64,000 nt of DNA. Source: Sipunculus nudus. Its lineage: Eukaryota; Annelida; Sipuncula; Golfingiida; Sipunculidae. Where the stretch lies: assembly GCA_026874595.1 (NCBI GenBank), contig CM049318.1, positions 37,593,956-37,657,955 of the forward strand. Direction: 5' to 3'. Of this stretch, positions 35,089 to 60,990 are shown one piece after another. Under the pieces are notes generated by a model that worked only from the letters and a program-made list of their open reading frames with translations, was not told where the DNA came from and did no database searches. A program made the translations under genes and the position numbers. Within the stretch, counting starts at the first letter, position 1. Each line of letters begins with the position of its first letter.

Positions 35089-35394
35089 ATATATATATAT
35101 ATATACAGTCGAGCCTGCTTATTGTCATATCGTCCGTTCATGCAAAAAACATGACATTAACCGGGATGTGATATTATGCGGGCTTCAAGGTCGAGGGTGC
35201 TATGATAGGGTATTGGGCCATTAAGTATATGTATTCTTAAGTAAAATTATTAAAAAATCACATAACATGGAATCAAAGAACAAAATAAACTTGTTCTAAA
35301 GTATTTATTTAGCATAATATAAACAAAATCATATACATTCATACCTTATTATTGATCACAAATACGTCATTCACTGAAATAATACAAGCTTTAT

Positions 35395-37690
35395 TCAGTG
35401 CAGCACAATAATCTGTCGTCCTTCGGTTTGTCTAAAGAAGTCTGTGATGCAACGCTGTTTTTCTGATCTTGTGATTATGGATTGAACTTCGCTTTCTATA
35501 CTATAAAATCCACAAAAATCCCCACCGTTTGCTTCCAAATAAGTTCTCAGTGTTTTGATGGCCTCAAGCGCATCTCTCGACTTGGGAATTGAAGGAAGTG
35601 GCTCGGCGGTTTCTTCATCACTTTCATGATTTTTTAAAACCTCACAAATATCATCATCAGTGATGGCTCCTTTGCACTCTAGCTGTGTGTCAATGTCAAC
35701 ATATGCATTGAACTGATCAGCTGTCAACCCGTTTGGTGCTTGTTCCCTATCGGTAATGCCGTCCGTTGCGATATTTACCCCCGAAGGCGCAATAAACCCT
35801 GCCTTAGCGAAGCAGTTGACAATGCTTATCTGTGTTACTTCGTCCCAGGCAACCTGGAGCATGTGCATTGAGTCAAGCACTGTGAACGAGCGCGCCAGTG
35901 CAGTGACGGAACATTCCTGTTCAGAAGAATCGATGTGTGCTTCCATACGCGGCACAACTTTCTGGCGATAGAGACACCTGAGGTTTCGAATTATGCACAT
36001 GTCACATGGCTGGATGACCGAAGTAGTGTTTGGTGGCAGGTAGAAAAGCCACACGTGTGTCAGACCGTTAGTGGCATCCTTCGGATGGGCTGCACAGTTA
36101 TCAAGCACAAGAGCGATCTTGCGGTCTTGTCTTGCCATGTCTCTGTTTAAATCACGTAGCCAGCCACGGAACAGATCGCTTGTCATCCAGGCACTTTTAT
36201 TGTTGGAATACGGCAGGGGTTACTGGGAAACACCTCGGAAACATCGCGGCGTTTTGCTCTTGCCAGTGATCAACAGGGGGCGCTTGTCGCTGCCATCCAT
36301 GTTTGTAGAGACCAAAACTGTAAGGCGTTTCTTGAATCTTTTACTTCCACTTAGTTTTTCAGTCGCTAAGGCCAAAGTCCCATCTGGTAGTGCACGAAAG
36401 AAAATCCCTGTCTCGTCAGCGTTATACACATCCTTTGGCTGGAATGACTCATATATGCGAGGAACTGTCGGTTTTTCAGACTAATCTATTGGATTCTTTG
36501 CTACCATTGCGCTTAGCCCGGCACAACGCGCACTCAGCATCCACTCATCTTGCTACTATTATGCGTTCAAAGGCTCGTACGCGCAAACTGCGCAAAATGG
36601 CTGTCATTGCTACCCATGTGGCCTATGCACAGACCGCCTCATATGTGCAAAGTGCGCGGTAGCAAGTCAGACCTGCGCGCTAGCAAATGGCTGTCATTGC
36701 TATCATGGCGGCTGTGGTTGCAAAATCTGCTTCTGTTGACGTAGTGCAAGTCTTTGCTGCCAGAGGTCGATCGGACAGGACCACTCAAAGCGATATGCGC
36801 GGTAGCAATTAATTGTCGCAAAGTAGCAAACAGATCTGCGCAGTAGCAAATGCCATGGGTCAAATTAAGCTGCGATCGCAATGCACAAAGTGCGCAGTAG
36901 CAAAAAGACCTGCGCGGTAGCAAGTTGCTGTCAGCTCGGACAGGACCACTCAAAGCGATATGCGCGGTAGCAATTAATTGTCACAAAGTGGCAAACACAT
37001 CTGCGCATAGCAAAGGCCATGGTTCATATTAAGCTGCGATCGCAATGCGCAATGTGCGCGGTAGCAAACAGACCTGCGCGGTAGCAAGTTGCTGTCAGCT
37101 CCTATGCATGGGGACTATGTCTTTGCGATCGCAAAATCTGCTACTGTTAACGTAGTGCAAGTCGTTACTGTCAGAGGTCGCTCGGACACGACCACTCAAG
37201 GCAATATGTCCGGTAGCAATTAACTGTCGCAAAGTAGCAAACAGGTCTGCGCGGTAGCAAATGCCATGGTCATCATTCGTTGCTTTGAAGTCCGTGCGGC
37301 CAAGCTTGAGAGCAAGTTGGTTGGCTTTCTCCTCCAGTATCGCAGTTGAGATGGGACAGTCTCTGGAGCGGGCGTCGGCAAACCACGTGTATAATGCTGT
37401 CTCAACATCTGCGGCTTTACCAAGTCGTCTTCTTTTACGTTGTCCATTACGATTTTGTTCTGCATCTTGCATGATTATTGTTTTCTTGGTCAGTATCTTA
37501 GAAATTGTAGATTGGGAACAGCCGTATTCCTGAGACAGTTGCGCTTGTGACCTGTTCGCGGACATCTTAATGTTATCAAGAGCTGTTCAAATGACAGATC
37601 ATGACGCTTGCGTCTTGCACTCATAGTTGTGGCGGTGACTTCAGCGTTACTACAATGAGATCGGAATGACCACCGGGGAAAACTCGCGGG
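35395..37690 (-). pseudogene. pogo/Tigger transposase, broken
   Basis: From the N-terminus (high coordinates), a start is followed by MSARRKRHDLSFEQ. After a frameshift comes a helix-turn-helix (SQEYGCSQSTISKILTKK) and a CENP-B-type segment (ETALYTWFADARSRDCPIST). The middle is lost at the repeat block. The catalytic part resumes at about 36,480 with YNADETGIFFRALPD (first Asp near 36,417), LVLDNCAAHP (second, 36,102) and IQPCDMCII (third, 36,003), so the DDD triad is retained. A TAA interrupts the same frame at about 36,217. The family's usual role is cut-and-paste transposition at TA. This copy cannot make a full protein, so a domesticated role is unlikely. Confidence 0.85.
36497..37274. 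repeat. GCGGTAGCAA repeat block inside the transposase
   Basis: It opens TTTGCTACC and closes GGTAGCAAA, with dozens of GTAGCAA motifs. A ~166-bp unit beginning GACCACTCAAAGCGATATG occurs at about 36,778, again near 36,945, and partially at 37,190. It replaces part of the transposase coding region. It could be a MITE that expanded internally. Confidence 0.7.
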
Positions 37691-38231
37691 TTTAAATAGG
37701 CAAAACATACGTGTTTTCTTAAATGATGAAAGGACTAACTTCTTTTATAATAAAGGGCATGGTTTGTTATTTATCAACAGTTGAGTAGTTAAGTGTTGAG
37801 TAGTAATTTAACACGTGTTCACAACAACCCACCAGCTGGTATAGGTGTGACAACGGATTCTAATTAACAGTAAAATCAAAGGGGTAAGGTGACTTTGACG
37901 AACACTGTTTGTTTATGCCTAATTAACTAATGTTGAGTGGCCCGCCCGCATCGCAGGGCTAGCGGTGAGTTATGACCATTTGATACGCGTGGGCGAGTCC
38001 AGGCTGGTAGTCGGGGTGGTTTCTCTGGTTAGAGCTTGATGTGACATTAAGTGGGTACCGCCATCAATTTAAGTGGATTATTTTAGTGATAATAAACAAG
38101 ATTATGACATTTATTCATGACATTAAGCGATCAATTTTATTAAGGTTTCTATAGAAATGGTTTTGGAATTTCATATTTCTGTGACTATAACCGGGATATT
38201 CTATTAACCGATATGACACAAAGTGGGCTCG

Positions 38232-38236
<5 letters not shown>

Positions 38237-38290
<54 letters not shown>
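38237..38290. repeat. (TA)n microsatellite
   Basis: About 54 bp of TA abutting the right end of the pogo/Tigger element. Confidence 0.95.
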
Positions 38291-38293
<3 letters not shown>

Positions 38294-39026
38294 TCTAATG
38301 GGTTACTGCAATAAACAACTGCTATTTTTAATTATTCCGGTCACTGTGACCTAATTTCATGTTTAATTCGAAAATTTTCAGGGATATCCCTGGATATTTT
38401 GTGCCCGTTTTGATCCCTATTAATTGGGGAACAGAAAAAACAGACTCGCAGATAGACAGACAGACTGACGAGCTGACTTTCAAGCATCTGAGCTAAAGAA
38501 CGCACCAGAAAACATTTCCGCCGTGGCGAAAGTATGACATCATCAAAAGAATTGTACCATGCATGCGCATGTACATCACCGTGTGATAAAAACCTCAGTA
38601 ACCAAGGTGACGGACAAACACAAACCAATGTACTCTCTATATGCATGTGAATCATCGCGGGATAAACACAAATTTAAATGTAGGATATATATATACAATC
38701 TTACACATAAATACAATGCCAATGCCACAACTCGGATAGCCTTCCCACTGAATAACCTCTTAATCAATTACAGTTCAGATAGATGCATGTGATATAACCG
38801 CGCCGTCAGCAAATGGAATAAACACCAGTGGGTGCTCAATACCATTTAAAGGAAAACATAACGTTATATCAAGTTCATAGTTCAGTTCGTCCTTTATATG
38901 GGAATCCGGCCTTACATTACATCTAAGATGGATGGTTTGATTCGTCGCAGCAGCAACAAGAAATGTATAATCTTATCAGACTTGTATTTCTGTTGAAGGA
39001 GGATATACTTACAAGTAAGCATGTAA

Positions 39027-39027
<1 letters not shown>

Positions 39028-39081
<54 letters not shown>

Positions 39082-39104
39082 CAGATAGATACATAGCTAG
39101 ATAG

Positions 39105-39149
<45 letters not shown>
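39028..39149. repeat. (TA)n, (GA)n, (TA)n compound microsatellite
   Basis: TA at 39,028-39,051, GA at 39,052-39,080 and TA at about 39,107-39,149. It lies 300 bp upstream of receptor B's start. Confidence 0.95.
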
Positions 39150-39155
<6 letters not shown>

Positions 39156-39440
39156 TAAAGACGTATATAAACTATATGAACAGACAAAGGTGATTTATTG
39201 TAGGATGTGTAAGTTCACGCTGTGTGCACTGAAGCGAGATTTTATCATGAATATTTCACATGTGTACATATTATTGAATGAGATATAGACAATAGAAGAG
39301 TAACCAGGAAGTCGGCGCTAACCTCGTTAACTCAGCGATATATGAGGTACTGATTTCAATGCATGGATTGTGGACTATGAGGTTATACGGACGTGTCTTT
39401 CTAGTGAGTCCAATTTGCTAGTAACGGGAGCGTGTATACC

Positions 39441-53493
<14,053 letters not shown>

Positions 53494-53979
53494 AACAGAC
53501 AAAGAAAATTCAATATATGTTCTGAGGAATGTTTCACCTGAGTCTTACATATAACCAGCTGAGAGTCCGACTGTTTCATACTAAGATTTCCAAGAAGACA
53601 TCGATTTTAATTATAAGGGTGACATAAACCCTATGTTACAGCTTGGTAATCCTATGTGTTAAATTTGACCTTTCCATGTATCACCGAAATGTATGTCAAA
53701 CAAAGGTCTCACAAGATCAGGACAGGAATTCCATGAGCCTCTTCTCGAAATTGTCATCACATAAATACACGGAGGCCCAGATGTGTCTGTGTTAAAATGT
53801 CAATCAAACAGAAAGGATATATGTAGAATATATGTATCTAATCTAGGTGTATTGTATTATATGTATTATTGAAATAATATTCAGCATATACGATATGTAT
53901 AAATGGTAGACATTGTGTTGAGGAGATTGTATATAATATTGTATGAAATGTGTGTTATGTTAGAATGTATTAGTTATAT

Positions 53980-53984
<5 letters not shown>

Positions 53985-54028
<44 letters not shown>
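53985..54028. repeat. (TA)n microsatellite
   Basis: A TA array in the 3' flank of receptor B. Confidence 0.9.
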
Positions 54029-54032
<4 letters not shown>

Positions 54033-54273
54033 ACAAGGTCGATATAGATGTAACAATTTTAGTCGTGGCATAATTAGCTTTGAAGGCATATACTTTACTT
54101 TTAATGCGGTACCACTCATGTTCAACACGGACACTATGATTGACAAATTTTTTACAACTGAGCTAGCAAAATTAAATTCAAATATGCAACGCTATTTGCC
54201 CCTGTATGTCACTCTTTCTTTCTTTTAATTGAAATTTAAACCAATCTCCTGATGTCCGATTTTATTAATAATG

Positions 54274-54279
54274 AATAAA
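54274..54279 (+). promoter_or_regulatory. Candidate polyadenylation signal for receptor B
   Basis: AATAAA about 780 bp after the stop, collinear with 8,413-8,418 in copy A. Confidence 0.35.
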
Positions 54280-54830
54280 GTTATATAAATATGTGGTTTC
54301 GGAATAATTTGTTTTAAGAAAAGACGTCTTCTTGAGGGGTTGTAAGTGTCAGGTTTTAAGGGTGTAAGTCACAGTTTAACTTATCCATAGCAAATGTAAA
54401 AGTAACGATGAAAGCGATTAAACTGAAAATTTGTCTTTAGTACAACACAATTTCAGGTTGTAGTTGCACAAAATTCTGACAAATGTGGCTACCGTTATTC
54501 CTTTACTCGTTATAAAGGAGAGTATGGTCTATTAGAAGAGCAATGATTCAATCAAGTATAAATGGAAACAGAACAATGCACATGTTCAAGTCAATATCAC
54601 TCATGTACAAATGTCTTTCTTGATGCAAGAATAACCATATATAATCAATGTGAATGTCATTTGACCACTCTAACCCTTGTCAATAAATTTTGACATCTGC
54701 ATATATCAGTTGTGGTCTTGACTATTTATTTAAAAATGACATTGCAGTGGCGGATCCAGAAATTTGAGAACAGGATGACTCTAAAATTGATTGGTATTAT
54801 GAAAACTAAGTTCTTAAATATTTGTTTTGT

Positions 54831-54833
<3 letters not shown>

Positions 54834-54876
<43 letters not shown>
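54834..54876. repeat. (TA)n microsatellite
   Basis: A TA array within a few hundred bases (about 54,390-54,950) that have no match in copy A. Confidence 0.9.
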
Positions 54877-54882
<6 letters not shown>

Positions 54883-55696
54883 CGTAATATATTTCACCTT
54901 ATTGAAAATATCAATAAAATCTAGAACCATATATTTTTTTTAATTCATTATTCTTCGAATATGGGAAAACAAATTAAAATATGCAATGTAAAGAGGACAT
55001 TTTGAAGCACCTTTAACAAAAGATTATGCGGATTGTCCATTCCTTAACTACTATATTCTTGCATCTTTTTGCGAACACTTAAGGAAGTTGGAGTTCGTGT
55101 GTACTCAGCTTTAATATTTATATTTCTGCAAAATTAGTTTATAAACGGGAAAGTCCAAACATTCATTAGTTCATAACATGTTAGTGTCAATTGTGAGACG
55201 TGCATCTACGTTTATAACTTGCGAAATGTCATGTTTTAAATGTAGTACTCATGGTTAAATAATTGATATGTTAAATTTACGTCAAACTTTGTATTTTACC
55301 GGATTCTATGGTCTAGACAGCGAATAAGACTCGGGCATGTACTTCTTAGCTTTAAGAGCCCTAGTATTTTTTCCAAATGTAGTACTGCGAAGTGACAAGA
55401 TTAGAGTTCATTGAGACCACATGAAACTACTCGCATATGTACAGGTTCCATTGTCAGCGTTTAAATCAAAATAGTTTGGTTCACCTGAGCCTAAACTGTA
55501 AAAAGGGTCTAATTGAAGGAATCTGTCCACCCGCTCGGAGTGCTCGTGTTGTAACGGACAAGGGATATCTGTTGAACCGTTTACATCGAGACCTGGTACA
55601 CGGTACACGTACAAGACGTTTAACCTGCTATTATGGAAACATATGCTACCTCTGCGCTGAATCCTCGTAAATCAGGCCTTCACCTCAATTTAAACG

Positions 55697-56620
55697 AAGC
55701 GCCGATATCCACAAAAAATACATGTGCTAAATTGCGCTGCTACAAAATACAGAAACAAGTTCGATCATAAGACATGCACAAGATACAAGTTGATAAAAAT
55801 ACAATGGTTACATACAAAACAAATAAGAAGACTAAGACCAGACTAATAACAATTTAATATCACACACAAGAATGGTAAAGCTAACAAGTTCAAATACTAA
55901 AATATAGAAAAGTTTGCTCGTTGGATGAGTTTATTTTTTGACCGTAGATCCCTTACCTGAATAGAAACTTCAAGTTTCTGCAAGTATTCTGTTGTAGATT
56001 GATGGATACAACTGTACACAAATATCAAGATCTTAAGAGAAATCCGTTGTTCTATAGGGAGCCAATGCAACTGCATTAAGATTAGAAATATATGTTCTTG
56101 CCGTTTTGTCCTTGTTATAAATCGGGCTGACTTGCTTTGTACTCTGGGTAACTTATAAAGAGAGGTCAGTGGTAAGCCTAACAATAATGAATTTGCATAT
56201 GCAAGATTTGATATAACCATAGCATGTACTAAGCTGTTTAGTTGAATCATTACTGAGATACTGGCGAATTTTGCTGCATCTAAAAAGAAAAAGATTTTTT
56301 ATGCTGATTTACACACAGAGTTAATTTAAGGTTCTCCTTACATTATCCACAGGTTTGATATTATTTCCATCAATGTCAATAGAGGTGATGGAAATTTTAG
56401 AATGATCAGGTCTATGTATTCAAATAAATTAAGGTTTATCTGCATTAAGCTTGAGAAATTTCCTCTGCATCCATGATCAACTATGTCGGAAAATACTGAA
56501 TCTCCCCAGTGGTTTGAGCAAATCTGACATATCAGTTTTGGGGGGAATTTATTGAATAAAGTTGAGTGTCATCAGCATACATATGGAAATTAATTAATTC
56601 ATTTTAACTTAATTTTCCTT
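55697..56620 (-). pseudogene. LINE fragment, copy B of the 9,358-10,300 insertion
   Basis: On the minus strand HMYADDTQLYSIN is coded near 56,582 (YADD codons 56,579-56,568), and the C-terminal segment lies at 56,250-55,897. It has the same 5' truncation as copy A, which proves a single insertion before the duplication. Confidence 0.8.
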
Positions 56621-58847
56621 GGTGCTTACTCTTCCTACTGACTTACTGAAAGTAAAATCATTCTGTTTGTCACATCTGTATGTCTGAGTGGAGAATGAAG
56701 TGAAGGGACCCTGCAGTCGAATTAACAAAAATTAAAACTAGAAAGTACTCAGAGACCACAACCTCCGCCAGGATCCTTATCGAATTACAAGACACTGGAT
56801 ATGTTTGTCATGGTTCACCAACAACATGTTCACTGGTTTGCTCTCTATAGCAATGTCACCTTTGGATGACAATAAATATAATGGTTATCTGTTAAAGTTA
56901 ACAAATTGTTCCTTGTGTGTTATCCTAACCCTTCACAGAATTCGAAGAAATGTGTTCAGAACTTTTTGCTTTAAATTGTACGTAGTAAACACATATAAAC
57001 AAGGGTAATTCATAATACCTCTCACCACCTGATGGAAATTACGAAAATTACAGCTGAGGCTGGAGTAAATGATGGTTGGTAGTTGGTGTGTACACAATGG
57101 ATACAGTTACTGATACATCAGATAAGAATACAATTTCACTTCAGAAGACGCAACTATCAGAACTTGTATTGACGCACAATATGCATTTCATTTATGTTTA
57201 CGTCAAAGCAGGATGTAATATACATGGAAAGCTGCTGATAACATCGTTCCCTGAACACATGAGTTTGATCAGGAGAATAGAATAAAAGGTTATAGTATAC
57301 TGAACACATCATATACACTTCCACTTTCAAACACAAATTTGACACTGTTTAATACATATAAAATTGTATATACAACTACTTTGAAAATTGTGTAGTAAAA
57401 CCGTCCGTTCGTGGAACTGACTAAAAGTGGTCTTATTGAACAGGTGGTCATATACCATATATATGCATATATATTGAACTACAATAAAACTTGTTTAAAA
57501 TGCCACCTGTGGGACTAGCTAAACGGGTCCTAATTCATAGGTGGTCTTACCGGACAGCTCAGTCTTAACCTAGACATGCGTAGGTCCCTAAAATTTTGTC
57601 TGTTTCTGATTTTGCATAAATATACCCAAAGTAAAAGCAACCCCTATTCTCTTACTCGGTTGACCCTTTGTCCAGTTGCCCTGTTGCTGGCATGACCAGT
57701 TCCACTAATTTACAATTATCACTACAGGTGGCGTCTGTATGCTCAATTCATGTAACACTTATCCCTTAGTGATAGCGTGCCCCCCTGGAGAAAGAAAGTA
57801 AACTATTTACACTCCACAGATGATTTATACATAATTTATATGATGATCACTAATCACATTAATCAACGTGATAAAAATAATGAAAAAAAAATCCTCAACC
57901 TGTTGCAGGTCTATCTTCACCAATTTGAAATGTGCTCTTAATAAACAGGTGGTTATATATATATGTGTGTGTGAGGGTGTGTGTGTGTGTGTTTGTGAAG
58001 GGGGGCGGGGCATACCTGTAAAGTTCTTGGTCTAAATCGTAGCGCCTTCTACCGATAGTATCATTAATAACACACACACACCCACACATATCTATATATA
58101 ATAAAATACATACTATATATGTTTACTTAACTCTAAATTTACTCCTATTTTGACCACTCTCCACACTAACAACCAAGTGAAAAGCTTCTTGTTATATATA
58201 TATTATACCCTTAAAAACGGTCGTGGGTTTTCGACTCGAGGTTCCCTTATTAAAGGTTAGATGCAAGGCCTGTAAGCGGCACTGCCTAATGAATTTAGAT
58301 GAAGCTATTTATATGATATGGATGGTATGTTTTAAGCCCTCTGAATTTTAGATATTATATGCATGGGGCTAGCAATAATGTAGAAGTCATATAGCCCAAA
58401 ACACACTAACTAGCGCGTCACGCGTGCGTCAAACGTCAAGTGTGCGCGACGCATGCGGCTCGCGACAAATTCAACACTAATGCGGCTACAACGCGCACGA
58501 CACGGGTCAGATTGGATGGTATTAACCTAGCACCTATTGTATTTTTTGTTTATCTTCGTAAAAATAGTAATCTTGATAATCAGCATTGGTTTAATTGAAT
58601 ACAAATATTATATGTTTGTGACCAAACATGTTCTAAATAAGACAGCATTCAGTGACTATTCTTAATGATATTTATATATTTGTGTTGCTTTGTTGCTCGT
58701 TTTCTTTCCAGATACACATCAATCATTATAGTTCAAAGAACTGTAACAAACGTTTACCCGCTGTTTAATAAAGAATGAGAGTGCTGGGGAGGGAATCCCT
58801 CACGAAAGTTAAGTCTTCATCAGGAATTCCCACGCGACAGGCGCGCG

Positions 58848-58890
58848 TCACGCGTCAAAAATCGCTTCAGAAGCGATTGCTGACGCGTGA
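58848..58890. repeat. 43-bp hairpin palindrome
   Basis: Arms TCACGCGTCA and TGACGCGTGA enclose AATCGCTTC-A-GAAGCGATT. Copy A retains the left arm followed by an A run and lacks the centre. Confidence 0.85.
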
Positions 58891-58907
58891 TGCTTGAAGC
58901 GCGCGTG

Positions 58908-59306
58908 AAGCTGTGTTTCCATGTAACCGTAAAAATCGTATCCGCAAAAGACTTACGTACGCTCCCTAGTGCGCAGTCCGTCAAAACTGTTTCCATAAGT
59001 TCGTACGTTTTTCTTGCGGATACCCTTTCACGTGCCTCTTTTGAAACTGCAAGGAAGACAGGCAGGAAGAAGGTCAATATGTCTCATCTTACCTATCGCC
59101 GGGGCACTGTTTGGAAATGTAGGCACCTTTGCCAGCCGCAAAACGGATGAATCGCTCACCGATCCATTTCGATGCTGTCCGTTTTTGCGGTTACGCATGC
59201 GGAGCACGTTAGAACGTACATATGGAAACAGTTCATCTTAAAAAGAGGGAGCCGATTTTTTGCGTACGAGACGTACGAGATTTACGGATGAATGGAAACA
59301 TAGCTT
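58908..59306. mobile_element. MITE with AAGCTGTGTTTCCAT termini, copy B
   Basis: The homolog of 18,071-18,457 at the same relative position. The right end is slightly mutated (AACATAGCTT). Confidence 0.7.
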
Positions 59307-59795
59307 GACGCGCGCGTTAGTCTGTTTTGGTATTGATAAATAGACTTTAAGGTAACTAGCGCGTTTCTGTAAATTTGGGTTGGATTTTCTTTATTTTTTA
59401 CATAGGCGCGTATCGTGACAATAATTAATCTTTCGCTATTCAGCTAAACTAAATGGCAGTGTTTCTTATGCGAACAAGTTTAAAATGAATAATAAAGGAA
59501 TTATATACATAACATTTCAATAAATAACGGGATTTTTTTCCGCAAGGTTAGACTGACATATTTCAGGATTCGGTCGCTTCAATTATTATGTACATTTTGG
59601 AAGAGCAGTGAATAATGAGTCTATTATGCTGACTGCATATAAAGTTAAATACATGGAATAAATGGAAAATGTAATCATTATCATACTAAGTGAAATTCCT
59701 GGGGTCGGGGAGTACTGGATGCGAGCCGGGGGGGGGGGGGGGGGGATGGGATGCACACATCTAGTCTATTTATGCAATACTGTATTTTATTCTTA

Positions 59796-60010
59796 CCTTA
59801 TAAAGAGGGATAATTTACCGGATTTAAAGCTCTTTGGAAATGTATTCCCAGAAGCAGCGATGTAGGACATATTCAGCTTAGGCCACATCCTGCCGTACGG
59901 GCCGCTATGGCATGTTTGCGTACAAATGTTGTGCAGAATCTCACGTTCTTCTTGCAAAACTTCGAGGTCGAGGCATTTTAATAATATATCATACCTGTCT
60001 ATGATATGGC
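59796..60010 (-). CDS. Candidate minus-strand exon, copy B
   Basis: The homolog of 21,229-21,441. It is open for about 65 codons, including LQEEREILHN and GPYGRMWPK, to the same GTAAGA donor. A TAG lies at its putative start, so either the exon begins at CTGAGCC or this copy is broken. Confidence 0.3.
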
Positions 60011-60093
60011 TCAGCTACAACTTAACCCAACTGATTTGTAAGAATTTGGACCTTGTTATTAATAATTAAAAGATTGTTGGAACCGGAGGAATA

Positions 60094-60990
60094 ATGAAGT
60101 TCACAACGATACTTGGGACAGTGTCATACCTGAAAAAGCTCTTAAGACCAGAACACGAATCGTTCAACTTGTATAAAGATGTGCTGCACTTCCAGAATGT
60201 GCATCAGAAACATTATCTTGATTATATCATGATGCACCAGGGAACAACTTGGTGTTCTAAAAGAATTGCAGCTGTTTTGAATGTACATACAACATTTATA
60301 TCGTATGTGACATGTAAGAAACCCTCATCAAAATGTTCACTCAGAGCGTGGGCTGCCATGGCAACTAGAAAACGTACAGGACTGTTTTCTGTTAGACATA
60401 TTTTCTTAGAAAAAGACAGTTTCTTGGGTTCAGAAATGTCGGAGAAATACATACAAGGCCGTTCATCGACATCAAACTTTCAACTTCTTTCTTTTACGGC
60501 ACGAATCAACTTTTACTTGATGACAAATATCTTACTCCTTGAAGCGTTTCGCATCAAAGACAAGTCTTCAAGCACAGAATGTTTTCTTCTGTTTGAAATG
60601 GAACAAATAAAGACCCAACTGAAACGGTTTGAAGCGGTCATCAGATCCCATCCGTCTGATTGGTTTCTCATGGAAGCAAATGATGTCATCAACCTTTCAT
60701 TTCAATGGATAGATTCGGGTGCACGCTACATAAGTTTAAAACCACTGTTTTCCCGTGTGGAAAAGAATTTTGTTTTATCAGATGTCGTATTCACTTCATG
60801 CTATTTGAACCGCATATGTCTCAAGGCACAACAGATGCCCTCGTCTCCTTTACTGTTAGACAGTTTAAAAGGCGAAGTGGAACCTCTGAAGGCAGCTGAG
60901 GATGTTTTTCCAGGAAACGATTACATTGAAATAACTCGTCATGATGTTACAGGGTTCAGCCTTGGATTGGTCGAATTACCAGAAGGAGAG
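60094..60990 (+). CDS. Orphan gene B, exon 1
   Basis: 299 codons from ATG to LPEGE before GTAAAT. The intron sequence beyond differs from copy A by indels, marking the exon border. Confidence 0.65.

Larger units (their letters stand above)
35106..38235 (-). mobile_element. pogo/Tigger DNA transposon, 3.1 kb, inactive
   Basis: Ends CAGTCGAGCCTGCTTATTG (left) and CAGACGAGCCCACTTTGTG (right, reversed), both continuing with TCATATCG, are flanked by TA inside (TA)n tracts. The interior codes on the minus strand for a decayed transposase with N-terminal DNA-binding and DDD catalytic parts, interrupted by a GCGGTAGCAA repeat block. It is a possible source family for the relic at 10,974-12,082. Confidence 0.9.

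Noticed and set aside
35756-36662. Plus-strand ORFs over 35.7-36.7 kb
   Set aside because: They are shadows of the minus-strand transposase, whose motifs identify the coding strand.
56740-56756. Excision footprint of the TIR element in copy B
   Set aside because: CTAGAAAGTACTCAGAG differs from the expected CTAGTAGTCAGAG, but one sequence cannot separate a footprint from ordinary substitutions.
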